From RYN-122 sp963761655 (GTDB taxonomy: Bacteria > Actinomycetota > Actinomycetes > Mycobacteriales > SCTD01), in assembly GCA_963761655.1 (NCBI GenBank), contig CAVXHI010000002.1:1054001-1118000 (forward strand): a DNA stretch of 64,000 bases, read 5' to 3'. Made by a program: the position numbers and the translations under genes. Shown piece after piece: positions 37,875 to 47,300 of the stretch. Within the stretch, counting starts at the first letter, position 1. The number at the start of each line of letters is the position of its first letter. The notes under the pieces were generated by a model. The model made no database searches. It was given only the letters and a program-made list of their open reading frames with translations, and had not been told where the DNA came from.

Positions 37875-37948
37875 GCCCCCGTCGCGCAACCGGCAGACGC
37901 ACGGTGCTCAAACCACCGCCAGTGTGGGTTCGAATCCCACCGGGGGCA
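37875..37948 (+). tRNA. tRNA-Leu(CAA)-like, without the usual long variable arm
   Basis: A 74-base cloverleaf. Acceptor GCCCCCG pairs with CGGGGGC plus A73; D-arm GCG...CGC with a GGCAGA loop typical of leucine tRNAs; anticodon stem CGGTG/CACCG with loop CTCAAAC, anticodon CAA (reads UUG); T-arm GTGGG-TTCGAAT-CCCAC. Between the anticodon stem and the T stem only five bases (CCAGT) are present, whereas bacterial tRNA-Leu usually has a long extra arm. CCA is not encoded. A terminator hairpin follows. Confidence 0.85.
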
Positions 37949-37952
37949 CTCC

Positions 37953-37972
37953 CGGGTGCGCGTGCGCACCCG
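37953..37972 (+). terminator. tRNA terminator hairpin
   Basis: CGGGTGCG (37953-37960) and CGCACCCG (37965-37972) form a perfect 8-base stem with the loop CGTG, starting 5 bases after the tRNA. Confidence 0.75.
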
Positions 37973-37978
37973 CCCCGG

Positions 37979-38212
37979 TCAGGCCTGCGGCGGCCCCGCA
38001 CCGACCGGCGGACGCCGACGCCGCCGGAGCAGCTGCGCCTGCAACCGCACGGTGGCACCGGTGTCCGCGGTCTGCAGGGCCGCCAGCCGGGCCAGCCGGG
38101 GTCGCCCGACCGTCCGGGTCCGGTGGTCGCGCAGGTCGAGCACGACGGCGGACGGGCCCCCGGCGACGGGGTCGGCGGAGCCGGCGGGACGGGTCTCGGT
38201 GGGGAGGGGCAC
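37979..38212 (-). CDS. Small hypothetical protein (77 residues)
   Basis: An open frame from GTG 38212 that encodes 77 residues with a very high GC3, which supports real coding. No family is recognised. The C-terminus is basic (QLLRRRRRPP). An upstream ribosome site is weak. It lies opposite the leader of the CHAP gene and just after the tRNA terminator. It could be chance open frame in GC-rich sequence. Confidence 0.4.
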   Translation of the reverse strand: MPLPTETRPAGSADPVAGGPSAVVLDLRDHRTRTVGRPRLARLAALQTADTGATVRLQAQLLRRRRRPPVGAGPPQA

Positions 38213-38336
38213 ACCCGCACAACGCCGCGACCGCCCGCAGGACACGGCACCGGGGCGCGTCGCCGGCACGAAACCGCCCGTACCGGGTAATCTCGGACAC
38301 CGTTCGCCCCGCGGGGACGTCCACCGCCGCAGGTCG

Positions 38337-38383
38337 CCCCGGTCTTCACCCGGATGGCGCAGCGCCGGGGCTTCAGACCGGGG
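38337..38383 (+). promoter_or_regulatory. Structured 5' leader before the CHAP-hydrolase gene
   Basis: CCCCGGTCT (38337-38345) pairs with AGACCGGGG (38375-38383), with CCCGG and CCGGG nested inside. The stem lies 60 bases before the CHAP gene start. In actinobacteria, cell-wall hydrolase genes often have c-di-AMP riboswitches in this position. I cannot confirm the riboswitch consensus by eye; it may be an attenuator or a new element. Confidence 0.45.
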
Positions 38384-38442
38384 TCGCGCGCCGTCGATGA
38401 ACGACTGATCGCTCTGCCTCCCCCGACCCGAAGGCCTTCTCC

Positions 38443-38964
38443 GTGCCCGTCCTGCGCCGTCTCGCCGTCCTGCTGCTCGCCCTCGTCGCGTGCCTGACCG
38501 TGGTGACCCCTCCTGCGTCGGCAGCCGGTGACGACTACCCGTACCGCACGGACACGACCCGGTCGGCCGACCGCTGGGGCTTCACCAAGCGCCAGTGCGT
38601 CAGCTTCGTGGCCTGGCGCATGGAGCAGCGCGGCCACAGGTTGACCAACGGCACCCAGAAGTGGGGCAACGCCCTCAACTGGGACGAGACCGCGCGCCGC
38701 CTCGGGTACGGGGTGGGCACCAGGCCGGTCGCGGGCTCGATCGCGCAGTGGAACGCCGGCGAGCGCTCGCCGTACTACACCGCCGGATCGGCCACCGCGA
38801 ACGGCTCGATGTCGGCCGGGTCCTACGGTCACGTGGGCTACGTGCGGGGCGTCTACAGCGACGGGTCGGTCAGCGTCGAGCAGTACAACGCCTCCGGAAA
38901 CCGCACCTACAACATCGTCCGCGTGCGGGCGCCCCGCTACCTGTACGTGGGCGTGCGCGGCTGA
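38443..38964 (+). CDS. Secreted CHAP-domain cell-wall hydrolase
   Basis: A 173-residue exported protein. A Sec signal peptide covers residues 1-28 (PPASAAGDD after the cleavage site). The rest is a single CHAP domain with catalytic Cys52 (RQCVSFVAWRM), His130 (SYGHVGYV) and Glu146 (SVEQYN). CHAP enzymes cleave peptidoglycan stem peptides or amide bonds. It has no binding module and no repeats. GTG start at 38443 with only a weak ribosome site, which fits control by the structured leader. Confidence 0.9.
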   Translation: MPVLRRLAVLLLALVACLTVVTPPASAAGDDYPYRTDTTRSADRWGFTKRQCVSFVAWRMEQRGHRLTNGTQKWGNALNWDETARRLGYGVGTRPVAGSIAQWNAGERSPYYTAGSATANGSMSAGSYGHVGYVRGVYSDGSVSVEQYNASGNRTYNIVRVRAPRYLYVGVRG

Positions 38965-39087
38965 CGGTGCCGCGGATCCACCCGATCGGGTAGCTCCGGC
39001 AGGAGCCGTGCGCACGCACACTCGGCAGGCCTGACACCGGTCGGGCCCGCCCGCGACGGATCGCGGGGTTCGCACAGGAGGTGCGCC

Positions 39088-39351
39088 ATGGACGCTCTCG
39101 CGCCCACCACGACCACGGTCCCGACCCTGCAGGTCAGGCCCCCCGCCCCCCGTGGGGCCGCGCCACCTGAGGACCGGCCGACGCCGCCACCGTCGACGCC
39201 GGCGCCGTCGCTGGAGGCGCCGCCGCTCCCCCTCCTGGTGCAGCGCGACCAGCTTCGCCCCCCGGTCGGCCCGCTCATGAGCGGCGAACAGATGAGCGCC
39301 CTGCTCCAGGTGCTGCTCGGCGGTGCCGGGGCGGTTACGCGGCACGACTGA
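39088..39351 (+). CDS. Small Pro-rich protein
   Basis: An 87-residue protein with a strong ribosome site (AGGAGG 7 bases before ATG). Residues 5-60 are Pro/Ala/Thr-rich and probably disordered; the end (MSGEQMSALLQVLLGGAGAVTR) is a short amphipathic helix. No family is recognised. It is not conserved in any motif I know, so only the ribosome site argues that it is real. Confidence 0.5.
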   Translation: MDALAPTTTTVPTLQVRPPAPRGAAPPEDRPTPPPSTPAPSLEAPPLPLLVQRDQLRPPVGPLMSGEQMSALLQVLLGGAGAVTRHD

Positions 39352-39388
39352 GCGCAGCACTGCTGAGCTGAGGTCGGGGCGCCTCGGG

Positions 39389-40846
39389 TCAGGGCGCCTC
39401 GGACCCGGCCGCCGGCAGGGGCGGCGGGCTCGGCACGAAACCGCCGAGACGGTGCACCCGCATCGCGTTCGTCGATCCGGCGGTGCTGGGCGGGCTGCCG
39501 GCGACGATCGTGACGAGGTCGCCCGCCTCCATCCGTCCGAGATCCAGCATCGCCTTCTCGACCTGCAGCACCATCTCGTCGGTGTGCGTGACGGTCGGGA
39601 CCAGGAAGGTCTCGACGCCCCACACCAGGGCGAGCTGGCTGCGCACGTCGGCCACCGGCGTGAAGGCGAGCAGCGGGATCGGCGACCGGTGCTCGGCCAG
39701 CCGCCGGGCGGTGTCGCCGCTCTGGGTGAAGGCGACCAGCGCCTTGGCTCCCACGGTGCGCCCCACCCCGGCCGCCGCACGCGCGATGGCGCCGCCGACG
39801 GTCGTGGGCTCGCGCACGATGCGGGGAACGGTGCGCAGCTCCTCCTCGGCGGCGACCACGATGCGGGCCATGGTCGCCACCGACTCCACGGGGTAGGCAC
39901 CCACGCTGGTCTCGCCGCTGAGCATCACCGCGTCGGTCCCGTCCAGCACGGCGTTGGCGACGTCGCTGGCCTCGGCGCGGGTCGGGCGAGAGGCTCCGAT
40001 CATCGAGTCGAGCATCTGGGTGGCCACGATGACCGGCTTGGCCAGCTCGCGGGCCACCTGGATGCAGCGCTTCTGCACCAGGGGCACCCGCTCGAGCGGC
40101 ATCTCGACGCCGAGGTCGCCGCGGGCCACCATCAGGCCGTCGAAGGCCTCGACGATGGCGTCGAGGTTGTCGACGGCCTGCGGCTTCTCGATCTTGGCCA
40201 GCACGGGCAGCCGGTGGCCCTTCTCGTCCATGATCCGGTGGACGCCCTCGACGTCCTCGGGTCCCCGCACGAACGACAGCGCGACCATGTCGACCCGCAG
40301 GCCGAGCGCGAAGCGCAGGTCGTCCTCGTCCTTGTCCGACATCGCCGGCACGCTCACCCCGACGCCCGGCAGCGAGAGCCCCTTGTTGTTCGACACGGGG
40401 CCACCCTCGGTGACCAGCAGCCGCACGTCCGGCCCGTCGACGCCGACCACCTTGAGGCCGACCCGGCCGTCGTCGACCAGCAGCCGGTCCCCCACCGAGA
40501 CGTCGCCCGCCAGGCCGGCGTAGGTCGTGCCCACACGGTCGTGCGTGCCCTCGACGTCGTCGGTGGTGATGGTGACCGTCTCGCCGGTCGCCCAGACGAC
40601 GGGGCCCGCCGCGAAGGTGCCCAGCCGGATCTTGGGCCCCTGGAGGTCGGCGAGCACGCCGACGCCGCGCCCGGACTCGTCGCTGGCCTCGCGGACCCAC
40701 ATGTAGGCCTGCCGGTGGTCGTCGTGCGAGCCGTGGCTGAAGTTGAGCCGCGCCACGTCCATGCCGGCGTAGACGAGGGCCCGGATGCCCTCGGCGCTGT
40801 GCACAGCCGGGCCGAGGGTGCAGACGATCTTCGCGCGACGCTTCAC
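39389..40846 (-). CDS. pyk: Pyruvate kinase
   Basis: A 485-residue glycolytic enzyme that makes pyruvate and ATP from phosphoenolpyruvate and ADP. Signature text: KRRAKIVCTLGPAVHS, ARLNFSHGSHDDH, VLAKIEKPQAVDNLDAIV (catalytic lysine), GLMVARGDLGVEMP, and the C-terminal SGDTARRLAEHRSPIPLLAF allosteric domain. Length is close to other actinobacterial Pyk. Positioned near pdtaR and gltBD as in related genomes. It has its own upstream region and stands alone on its strand. Confidence 0.97.
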   Translation of the reverse strand: MKRRAKIVCTLGPAVHSAEGIRALVYAGMDVARLNFSHGSHDDHRQAYMWVREASDESGRGVGVLADLQGPKIRLGTFAAGPVVWATGETVTITTDDVEGTHDRVGTTYAGLAGDVSVGDRLLVDDGRVGLKVVGVDGPDVRLLVTEGGPVSNNKGLSLPGVGVSVPAMSDKDEDDLRFALGLRVDMVALSFVRGPEDVEGVHRIMDEKGHRLPVLAKIEKPQAVDNLDAIVEAFDGLMVARGDLGVEMPLERVPLVQKRCIQVARELAKPVIVATQMLDSMIGASRPTRAEASDVANAVLDGTDAVMLSGETSVGAYPVESVATMARIVVAAEEELRTVPRIVREPTTVGGAIARAAAGVGRTVGAKALVAFTQSGDTARRLAEHRSPIPLLAFTPVADVRSQLALVWGVETFLVPTVTHTDEMVLQVEKAMLDLGRMEAGDLVTIVAGSPPSTAGSTNAMRVHRLGGFVPSPPPLPAAGSEAP

Positions 40847-40931
40847 CGTGCCACCCTAGGCCCGCCGGCGGTCCGCGCGATCATGGCCACGCAGCTGCGC
40901 CCGGGCGGCGCCGTGCACGATCCCGGCGACG

Positions 40932-40972
40932 CCGGAGGGCGCCGCCCGACGTGGTCGGACGGCGCCCTCCGG
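40932..40972 (-). terminator. Subtilase-gene terminator, long hairpin
   Basis: CCGGAGGGCGCC (40932-40943) and GGCGCCCTCCGG (40961-40972) are a perfect 12-base inverted repeat, and CCGAC/GTCGG pair inside the loop. It lies 25 bases past the subtilase stop. It also lies about 85 bases upstream of the pyk start, on the same strand. Confidence 0.8.
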
Positions 40973-40996
40973 ACGAGCGCTGATGGCGCGCTGGGA

Positions 40997-42760
40997 CTAC
41001 TTCGCGCCGTTGATGGCGGCGAGCGCGTCGATGATGCCGTGGCCGTAGAAGCCGTTGAACTTCGGCGACCCGACGCAGGTGGCCTCGTAGTCGGGCCGCT
41101 CGTAGGAGACGGTCCGCGGCGACGGGCAGGCATGCTCGTCGGCGCTGGTGGTCAGCCGGCGCTCGGTCTCGGCCGGAGCCAGCGTGAGCTCACCCCGACG
41201 GTCGACCGTGCCGAACTCGCTGACGATGAGCGCGGCGACGCCGACGGCGTGCGGGGCGGCCATCGAGGTGCCCTGCAGGTACCGCCAGTAGTAGTTCCCC
41301 TGGCGGATGACCTGGCGACCCAGGGTGGTGTCGGTGGGGTCGCCGTTGGCCTGCAGCAGGCCCTCGTGCTCGAGCGCCCCCTTCGGGTACGCCGCCAGGA
41401 TGCGGTTGGCCGGCGTGGTCAGCCCGGTGCCCGCGTCGAGGGAGTCGCCGCCGGGCGCGGCCACGACGGCCTGCTCGGTGCCGTAGTCGCTGTAGAACGC
41501 CTTGCGCGTGGACGGCCCGACCGAGGTGACGTCGAGGACGTGGTTGGCCTCGGACGGCATCGACAGGCAGGTGCGGTTGTCGATCTGCCGGTTGCGGGAG
41601 AACTCCTGGCTCTCGGTGGCCTGCGGGTAGTCCGGGCTGCCGGCGTCGTCGCCGGGGCGGCCGAGGTCCTGCGACCCGTTGCCGGCGGCCGAGATGAGCG
41701 TCACGCCACGGGCCCAGGCGTAGTCGACCGCGCGCCGGGTGGCGGCGATGATCACGCGCTGCTCCTCCTGCTCGGCCGCGCTGTCGGCCGGGTTGGCGGT
41801 GCAGTTGTAGAGCCACGGGTCGGTGTAGAAGCTCATGTTGACGACGTCGATGCCGGCGTCGCCGGCGTAGCTGATCGCGTCGAGCGTGGGCATGAGGAAG
41901 AAGTAGCCGCTGTCCTGACCGGCCCGGATGTTGACGATCCGGACGTCCGGTGCGACGCCCGCGATGCCCACGCCGTTGATCGGCGCCGCGATGGTGCTGG
42001 CGACGTGGGTGCCGTGGCCGTCGTCGTCGCGGTCGACGGGGTCGACGCAGGACGGGACCTCGCACGGGCCGTCGAGCTCGTTGCCGGCGGGGTCGGTCGG
42101 CAGGTCGCGGACGAAGTTGCGGCTGCGCGCCCTGTCGAAGTTGGCGGCGATGTCCGGGTGGGTGCCGTCGACGCCGGTGTCGATGATGCCGACCGTCACC
42201 CGGCGGTCGCCGGTCTGGCGCAGGTGCGCCTCCGACGTCTGGATCATGCGCATGTCCCACTGCCGGTCCGCCAGCGGCTCGCGCGTGGTGGCGGTGGCCG
42301 TGTCGGGCGCGTTGTTGGCGACGACGTCCGTGCGGGTGGCGCCGTCGGCGGAGCGCTCGACGTCACGACGGTCGGCGCGCTCCTTCGCGGCGGTGCGCTG
42401 CGAGGTGCGCGCCGCTGCCGACGGGGAGGCGCTCGCCGGAGCCGGCGGCGGGGTGTAGCCGATGTACCTGTCGCGGGCGACGCCGCCGAGCGTGGACTGG
42501 CGACCGGCGTCGACCCGGAACGTCGCGCTGCGCGTCTCGACGACGGCGACGCGGACGGCCAGGTTCTCCTTCAGGATCTTGCCGCCTGCTGCCGACACCG
42601 CCTTGCGGGCCTGCTGCAGGTTGGCGCCGTCCTTGTACAGGACGACGTAGCGCTCGACGACCGTGCCCGCTGCCGTGGCACCGGATGCGGTGACGGCGAG
42701 CACGGTGGAACCCAGCGCGGCAGCAGTGAGGGCTGCTCCCCAACGGATGGACTTGCGCAC
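40997..42760 (-). CDS. Secreted S8 subtilisin-like serine protease
   Basis: A 587-residue exported protease. Signal peptide about residues 1-31 (ends SGATAA). Residues 35-100 form an I9 inhibitor-like propeptide (RYVVLYKDGANLQQARKAVS). A Pro/Ala/Ser linker leads to the catalytic domain: Asp194 in IIDTGVDGTHPD, His252 in DGHGTHVAS, and Ser499 in GTSMAAPH. The catalytic domain has a cysteine pair near CEVPSC that may form a disulfide. Likely autocatalytic maturation and extracellular protein degradation. A CsoR-like or other regulator is not near; it has its own terminator. Confidence 0.94.
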   Translation of the reverse strand: MRKSIRWGAALTAAALGSTVLAVTASGATAAGTVVERYVVLYKDGANLQQARKAVSAAGGKILKENLAVRVAVVETRSATFRVDAGRQSTLGGVARDRYIGYTPPPAPASASPSAAARTSQRTAAKERADRRDVERSADGATRTDVVANNAPDTATATTREPLADRQWDMRMIQTSEAHLRQTGDRRVTVGIIDTGVDGTHPDIAANFDRARSRNFVRDLPTDPAGNELDGPCEVPSCVDPVDRDDDGHGTHVASTIAAPINGVGIAGVAPDVRIVNIRAGQDSGYFFLMPTLDAISYAGDAGIDVVNMSFYTDPWLYNCTANPADSAAEQEEQRVIIAATRRAVDYAWARGVTLISAAGNGSQDLGRPGDDAGSPDYPQATESQEFSRNRQIDNRTCLSMPSEANHVLDVTSVGPSTRKAFYSDYGTEQAVVAAPGGDSLDAGTGLTTPANRILAAYPKGALEHEGLLQANGDPTDTTLGRQVIRQGNYYWRYLQGTSMAAPHAVGVAALIVSEFGTVDRRGELTLAPAETERRLTTSADEHACPSPRTVSYERPDYEATCVGSPKFNGFYGHGIIDALAAINGAK

Positions 42761-42827
42761 CTAGACCTCCTCCGCGGGCGGCGTGGAGTCCCGCCCGAGG
42801 AGCCAGAACCTAGGCCCCGGGACCGCA

Positions 42828-42856
42828 CCGTGGGGGGAGGTGTCCCTTCCCCACGG
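42828..42856 (-). terminator. gltD terminator hairpin
   Basis: CCGTGGGG (42828-42835) and CCCCACGG (42849-42856) form a perfect 8-base stem, 8 bases past the gltD stop. Confidence 0.7.
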
Positions 42857-42863
42857 GAGGCGG

Positions 42864-44306
42864 TCAGCGCGAGGTCGGCGTCACCGGTGAGGGCAGCTGC
42901 GTGTCGCCGGACAGCACGCGGTCGACGGCGCTCGCGCAGGAACGGCCCTCGGCGATCGCCCACACGATGAGCGACTGGCCGCGGCCCATGTCGCCGCAGA
43001 CGAAGACACCGTCGACGTTGGTGGCCCAGCCGCCGTCGCGGGCGACGTTGCCCCGGCCGTCGAGCTCGACGCCGAGCTGCTCGAGCAGGCCCTGCCGCTG
43101 CGGGCCGGTGAAGCCCATCGCCAGCAGGACCAGCTGCGCCGGAAGGGTCCGCTCGGTGCCCTCGACCGGGGTGAAGCTGCCGTCCACCAGCTCGACGTCG
43201 ACCAGGTCGATGGCGCTGACCCGCCCGTCGGCGTCGCCGGTGAACTGCTGGGTGTTGACACTGAAGACGCGCTCGCCGCCCTCCTCGTGCGCGGACGAGG
43301 TGCGGTAGACCAGCGGCCAGGTCGGCCAGGGCGTGGAGCTCGCCCGGCTCTCGGGCGGCCGCGGCAGGATCTCCAGCTGGGTGATCGAGCGGGCGCCCTG
43401 GCGGATGGCGGTGCCGAGGCAGTCGGCCCCGGTGTCGCCGCCGCCGATGATGACCACGTCGCGGTCCTGCGCGCTGATCGGCGGCGCCTGCAGCGAGCCC
43501 TCCTGCACCCGGTTGCTCGGCACCAGGTACTCCATGGCCAGGTGGATGCCGGCCAGGTCACGGCCCGGAGCCGGCAGGTCGCGCCCCAGGGTCGACCCGC
43601 CGGCGAGGACGACGGCGTCGTAGTCGGCCCGCAGCTCCTGGACCGTGACGTCGACGCCGACGTCGACGCCGGTGCGGAAGACCGTGCCCTCGGCGCGCAT
43701 CTGCTCCAGCCGGCGGTCCAGCACCGCCTTCTCCATCTTGAACTCGGGGATGCCGTAGCGCAGCAGGCCGCCGATCCGCTCGGCCCGCTCGAGCACGACC
43801 ACCTCGTGACCGGCCCGGGTGAGCTGCTGCGCGGCCGCGAGCCCGGCCGGGCCGGAACCGACGACGGCGACCCTGCGCCCGGTGCGCTCCCTGGCCGGCC
43901 GCGGGGTGACGACGCCGTCGGCCCACGCCCGGTCGGCGATCTCGACCTCGACCTGCTTGATGGTCACGGGGTCGTCGTTGATGCCGAGCACGCACGCGGC
44001 CTCGCACGGCGCGGGGCACAGCCGGCCGGTGAACTCCGGGAAGTTGTTGGTGGCATGCAGCCGCTCTGAGGCGTCGGCCCAGTCACCCTTGTGGACGAGG
44101 TCGTTCCACTCCGGCACGAGGTTGCCCAGGGGGCAGCCGTTGTGGCAGAAGGGGATGCCGCAGTCCATGCAGCGGGCGGCCTGGTCGTGGAGGTGCTCGG
44201 CCGGGAACGGCTCGTACACCTCCTTCCAGTCGCGGATGCGGACGTCGACCGGACGGCGCGTGGGCAGCGCCCGGCCGTTCTTGAGGAACCCCTGCGGATC
44301 AGCCAT
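42864..44306 (-). CDS. gltD: Glutamate synthase small subunit
   Basis: A 480-residue flavoprotein that passes electrons from NADPH to GltB. Cysteines of CMDCGIPFCHNGCPLGN and CPAPCEAACVLG bind iron-sulfur clusters at the N-terminus. FAD is bound at VVGSGPAGLAAAQQL and NADPH at IGGGDTGADCLG. The C-terminal half repeats a Rossmann fold ending FVCGDMGRGQSLIVWAIAEG. Starts two bases after the gltB stop, so the pair is one operon. Confidence 0.96.
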   Translation of the reverse strand: MADPQGFLKNGRALPTRRPVDVRIRDWKEVYEPFPAEHLHDQAARCMDCGIPFCHNGCPLGNLVPEWNDLVHKGDWADASERLHATNNFPEFTGRLCPAPCEAACVLGINDDPVTIKQVEVEIADRAWADGVVTPRPARERTGRRVAVVGSGPAGLAAAQQLTRAGHEVVVLERAERIGGLLRYGIPEFKMEKAVLDRRLEQMRAEGTVFRTGVDVGVDVTVQELRADYDAVVLAGGSTLGRDLPAPGRDLAGIHLAMEYLVPSNRVQEGSLQAPPISAQDRDVVIIGGGDTGADCLGTAIRQGARSITQLEILPRPPESRASSTPWPTWPLVYRTSSAHEEGGERVFSVNTQQFTGDADGRVSAIDLVDVELVDGSFTPVEGTERTLPAQLVLLAMGFTGPQRQGLLEQLGVELDGRGNVARDGGWATNVDGVFVCGDMGRGQSLIVWAIAEGRSCASAVDRVLSGDTQLPSPVTPTSR

Positions 44307-44308
44307 GG

Positions 44309-47300
44309 CTACTTCCCTCCTGCGGCGGCCATGACGGCCGTGTCGACGTCGGTGCCGTCCTGCTGGGCCTGCTCGATCGCGGCCAGGACCCGCGCGTAGT
44401 CACGCGGCATGACCTTGGTGAAGCGTGCTGCCTGCTCGGGCCAGCCGTCGACCAATGCCTGCGCGACGGGCGACCCGGTCTCGGCGGCGTGGTCGGCGAG
44501 CATCTCGCGCAGGGTCTCGCGGTCGCCGTCGTCGAGCGGAAGCAGGTCGACCATCTCGCCGTTGACCTTGCGCTCGTCGGCGTCGAGCAGGTACGCGACG
44601 CCGCCGCTCATGCCGGCCGCGACGTTGCGTCCGGTGACGCCGAGGATGGCCACCCGACCGCCCGTCATGTACTCGCAGGCGTGGTCGCCCACCCCCTCGA
44701 CGACCGCGGTGGCGCCGGAGTTGCGGACGCAGAAGCGCTCCCCCACCATGCCGCGCACGAACAGCGAGCCGCCGGTGGCGCCGTACAGCAGGGTGTTGCC
44801 GGCGATGACGTTGTCCTCGGCGGCGAACGTCGCCGCGGCGTCGGGGCGCACCACGACGCGTCCGCCCGACAGGCCCTTGCCGACGTAGTCGTTGCCGTCC
44901 CCGACCAGGCGCAGCGTGATGCCTCGCGGCAGGAACGCCCCGAAGGACTGGCCGGCGCTACCCGTGAAGGTGATGTCGATCGTGCCGTCGGGCAGGCCCT
45001 TGCCGCCCCAGCGACGGGTGACCTCGGCACCGAGCATGGTGCCGACGGTGCGGTTGACGTTGCGCACGGGCAGCTCGAGCCGCACCTGCGCGCCGTTGTC
45101 CAGGGCCGGCCGGGCCAGCTCGATCAGCGTGACGTCGAGGGCGGCGTCCAGGCCGTGGTCCTGCACGCCGGTGCGCACCAGCGAGGTGCCGGCGTGCAGG
45201 TCGGGCACGTGCAGGACCGGCGCGAGGTCGAGCCCCGAGGCCTTCCAGTGCTCGACGGCGCGCTGGGTGTCGAGCACCTCGGCGTGGCCGATCGCCTCCT
45301 GCAGGCTGCGGAAGCCCAGGGCGGCCAGGTGCTCGCGGACCTCCTGGGCGAGGTACTCGAAGAAGGTGACGAGGTACTCGGCCTTGCCGGAGAACTTCGA
45401 CCGCAGCACGGGGTTCTGGGTGGCGACCCCGACGGGGCAGGTGTCCAGGTGGCAGACACGCATCATGATGCAACCGCTGACCACGAGCGGCGCCGTCGCG
45501 AAGCCGTACTCCTCCGCGCCGAGCAGCGCGGCGATCACGACGTCGCGACCGGTCTTGAGCTGGCCGTCGACCTGCACCGTGATGCGGTCGCGCAGCCCGT
45601 TGAGCAGCAGGGTCTGCTGGGTCTCGGCCAGGCCCAGCTCCCAGGGGCTGCCCGCGTGCTTGAGCGAGGTCAGCGGGGACGCCCCGGTGCCGCCGTCGTG
45701 GCCGGAGATGAGCACGACGTCGGCGTGCGCCTTCGAGACGCCCGCGGCGACCGTGCCGACGCCGACCTCGGCGACCAGCTTGACGTGGATGCGCGCGGTC
45801 CGGTTCGCGTTCTTGAGGTCGTGGATGAGCTGGGCGAGGTCCTCGATCGAGTAGATGTCGTGGTGCGGCGGCGGCGAGATGAGCCCGACGCCGGGGGTCG
45901 AGTGCCGGGTCTTCGCGATGTAGGGGTTGACCTTCGGTCCGGGCAGCTGACCGCCCTCGCCCGGCTTGGCGCCCTGCGCCATCTTGATCTGGATGTCGTC
46001 GGCGTTGACGAGGTACTCGCTGGTGACGCCGAAGCGGCCGGACGCCACCTGCTTGATGGCGCTGCGGCGCATCGGGTCGTAGAGCCGCTCGGGGTCCTCG
46101 CCGCCCTCACCGGTGTTGCTGCGCCCGCCGAGCCGGTTCATGGCGATGGCCATGGTCTCGTGGGCCTCGGGGCTGATGCTGCCCAGCGACATGGCGCCGG
46201 TGTTGAACCGGGTGACGATGTCGCTGACCGGCTCGACCTCGTCGACGCGAATCGCCGGCCGCAGCCCCTCACGCAGGGCGAACAGGCCGCGCAGGGTGCC
46301 GGCCCGGGCCGACAGCTCGTCGACCTTCGCCGTGTACTCCTTGAACACGTCGTACTGCTGGGTGCGGGTGGAGTGCTGCAGCCGGAAGACGGTCTCCGGG
46401 TTGAACAGGTGCACCTCGCCCTCGCGGCGCCACTGGTACTCCCCGCCGGTCTCCAGGCTGCGGTGGGCCCGCTCGCTGGAGTTGACCGGATAGGCGCGAC
46501 GGTGGCGCGCCGCGACCTCCGTGGCGACGACCTCCAGGCCGATGCCCCCGAGCCGGCTGGTGGTGCCGGTGAAGTACTCGTCGACGAGCTCCTGGCCGAG
46601 CCCCAGCGCCTCGAAGACCTGCGCCCCGGTGTAGCTGGCGATCGTGCTGATGCCCATCTTGCTCATGACCTTCAGGACGCCCTTGCCGGCCGCCTTGATG
46701 TAGTTGCGCACGGCGACGGCGGGGTCGACCGGGAGGTCGCCGTCGAGGATCAGCTGCTCGATCGTCTCGAAGGCCAGGTAGGGGTTGACCGCCGCGGCGC
46801 CGTAGCCGATCAGCAGCGCGACGTGGTGGATCTCGCGGGCGTCACCGGCCTCCACGACCAGGCCCACCCGGGTGCGGGTCTTCTCGCGGATGAGGTGGTG
46901 GTGCACGGCGCTGGTGAGCAGCAGCGACGGGATCGGGGCCATCGCCTCGGTCGAGTCGCGGTCGGACAGCACGACGATGCGGGCGCCGGCCGCGATGGCC
47001 GTCGAGACCTCGCGGCGGACCCGGTCGAGGGCGTCGCGCAGGGCCTCGCCGCCGCCGTTCACCGGGTAGAGGCCGTGGACGGTCACGGCGGCGAACCCGG
47101 GGAGGTCGCCGTCGTCGTTGACGTGCTGGATCTTCGCGAGCTCGTCGTTGTCGAGCACCGGGAACGGCAGCACGATCTGACGGCACGACGCCGCACCTGG
47201 TTCGAGCAGGTTCTGCTCCGGTCCGATCGAGCCGGACAGGCTGGTGACGAGCTCCTCGCGGATCGCGTCCAGCGGCGGGTTGGTCACCTGGGCGAAGAGC

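Noticed and set aside
38360..38400. Selenocysteine-tRNA-like text (CTTCAGA)
   Set aside because: No acceptor stem, T-arm or long extra arm can be formed around it.
39323..42970. Open frame of over 1,200 codons antisense to pyk and the subtilase
   Set aside because: Same GC-driven effect; both real genes have intact catalytic motifs.
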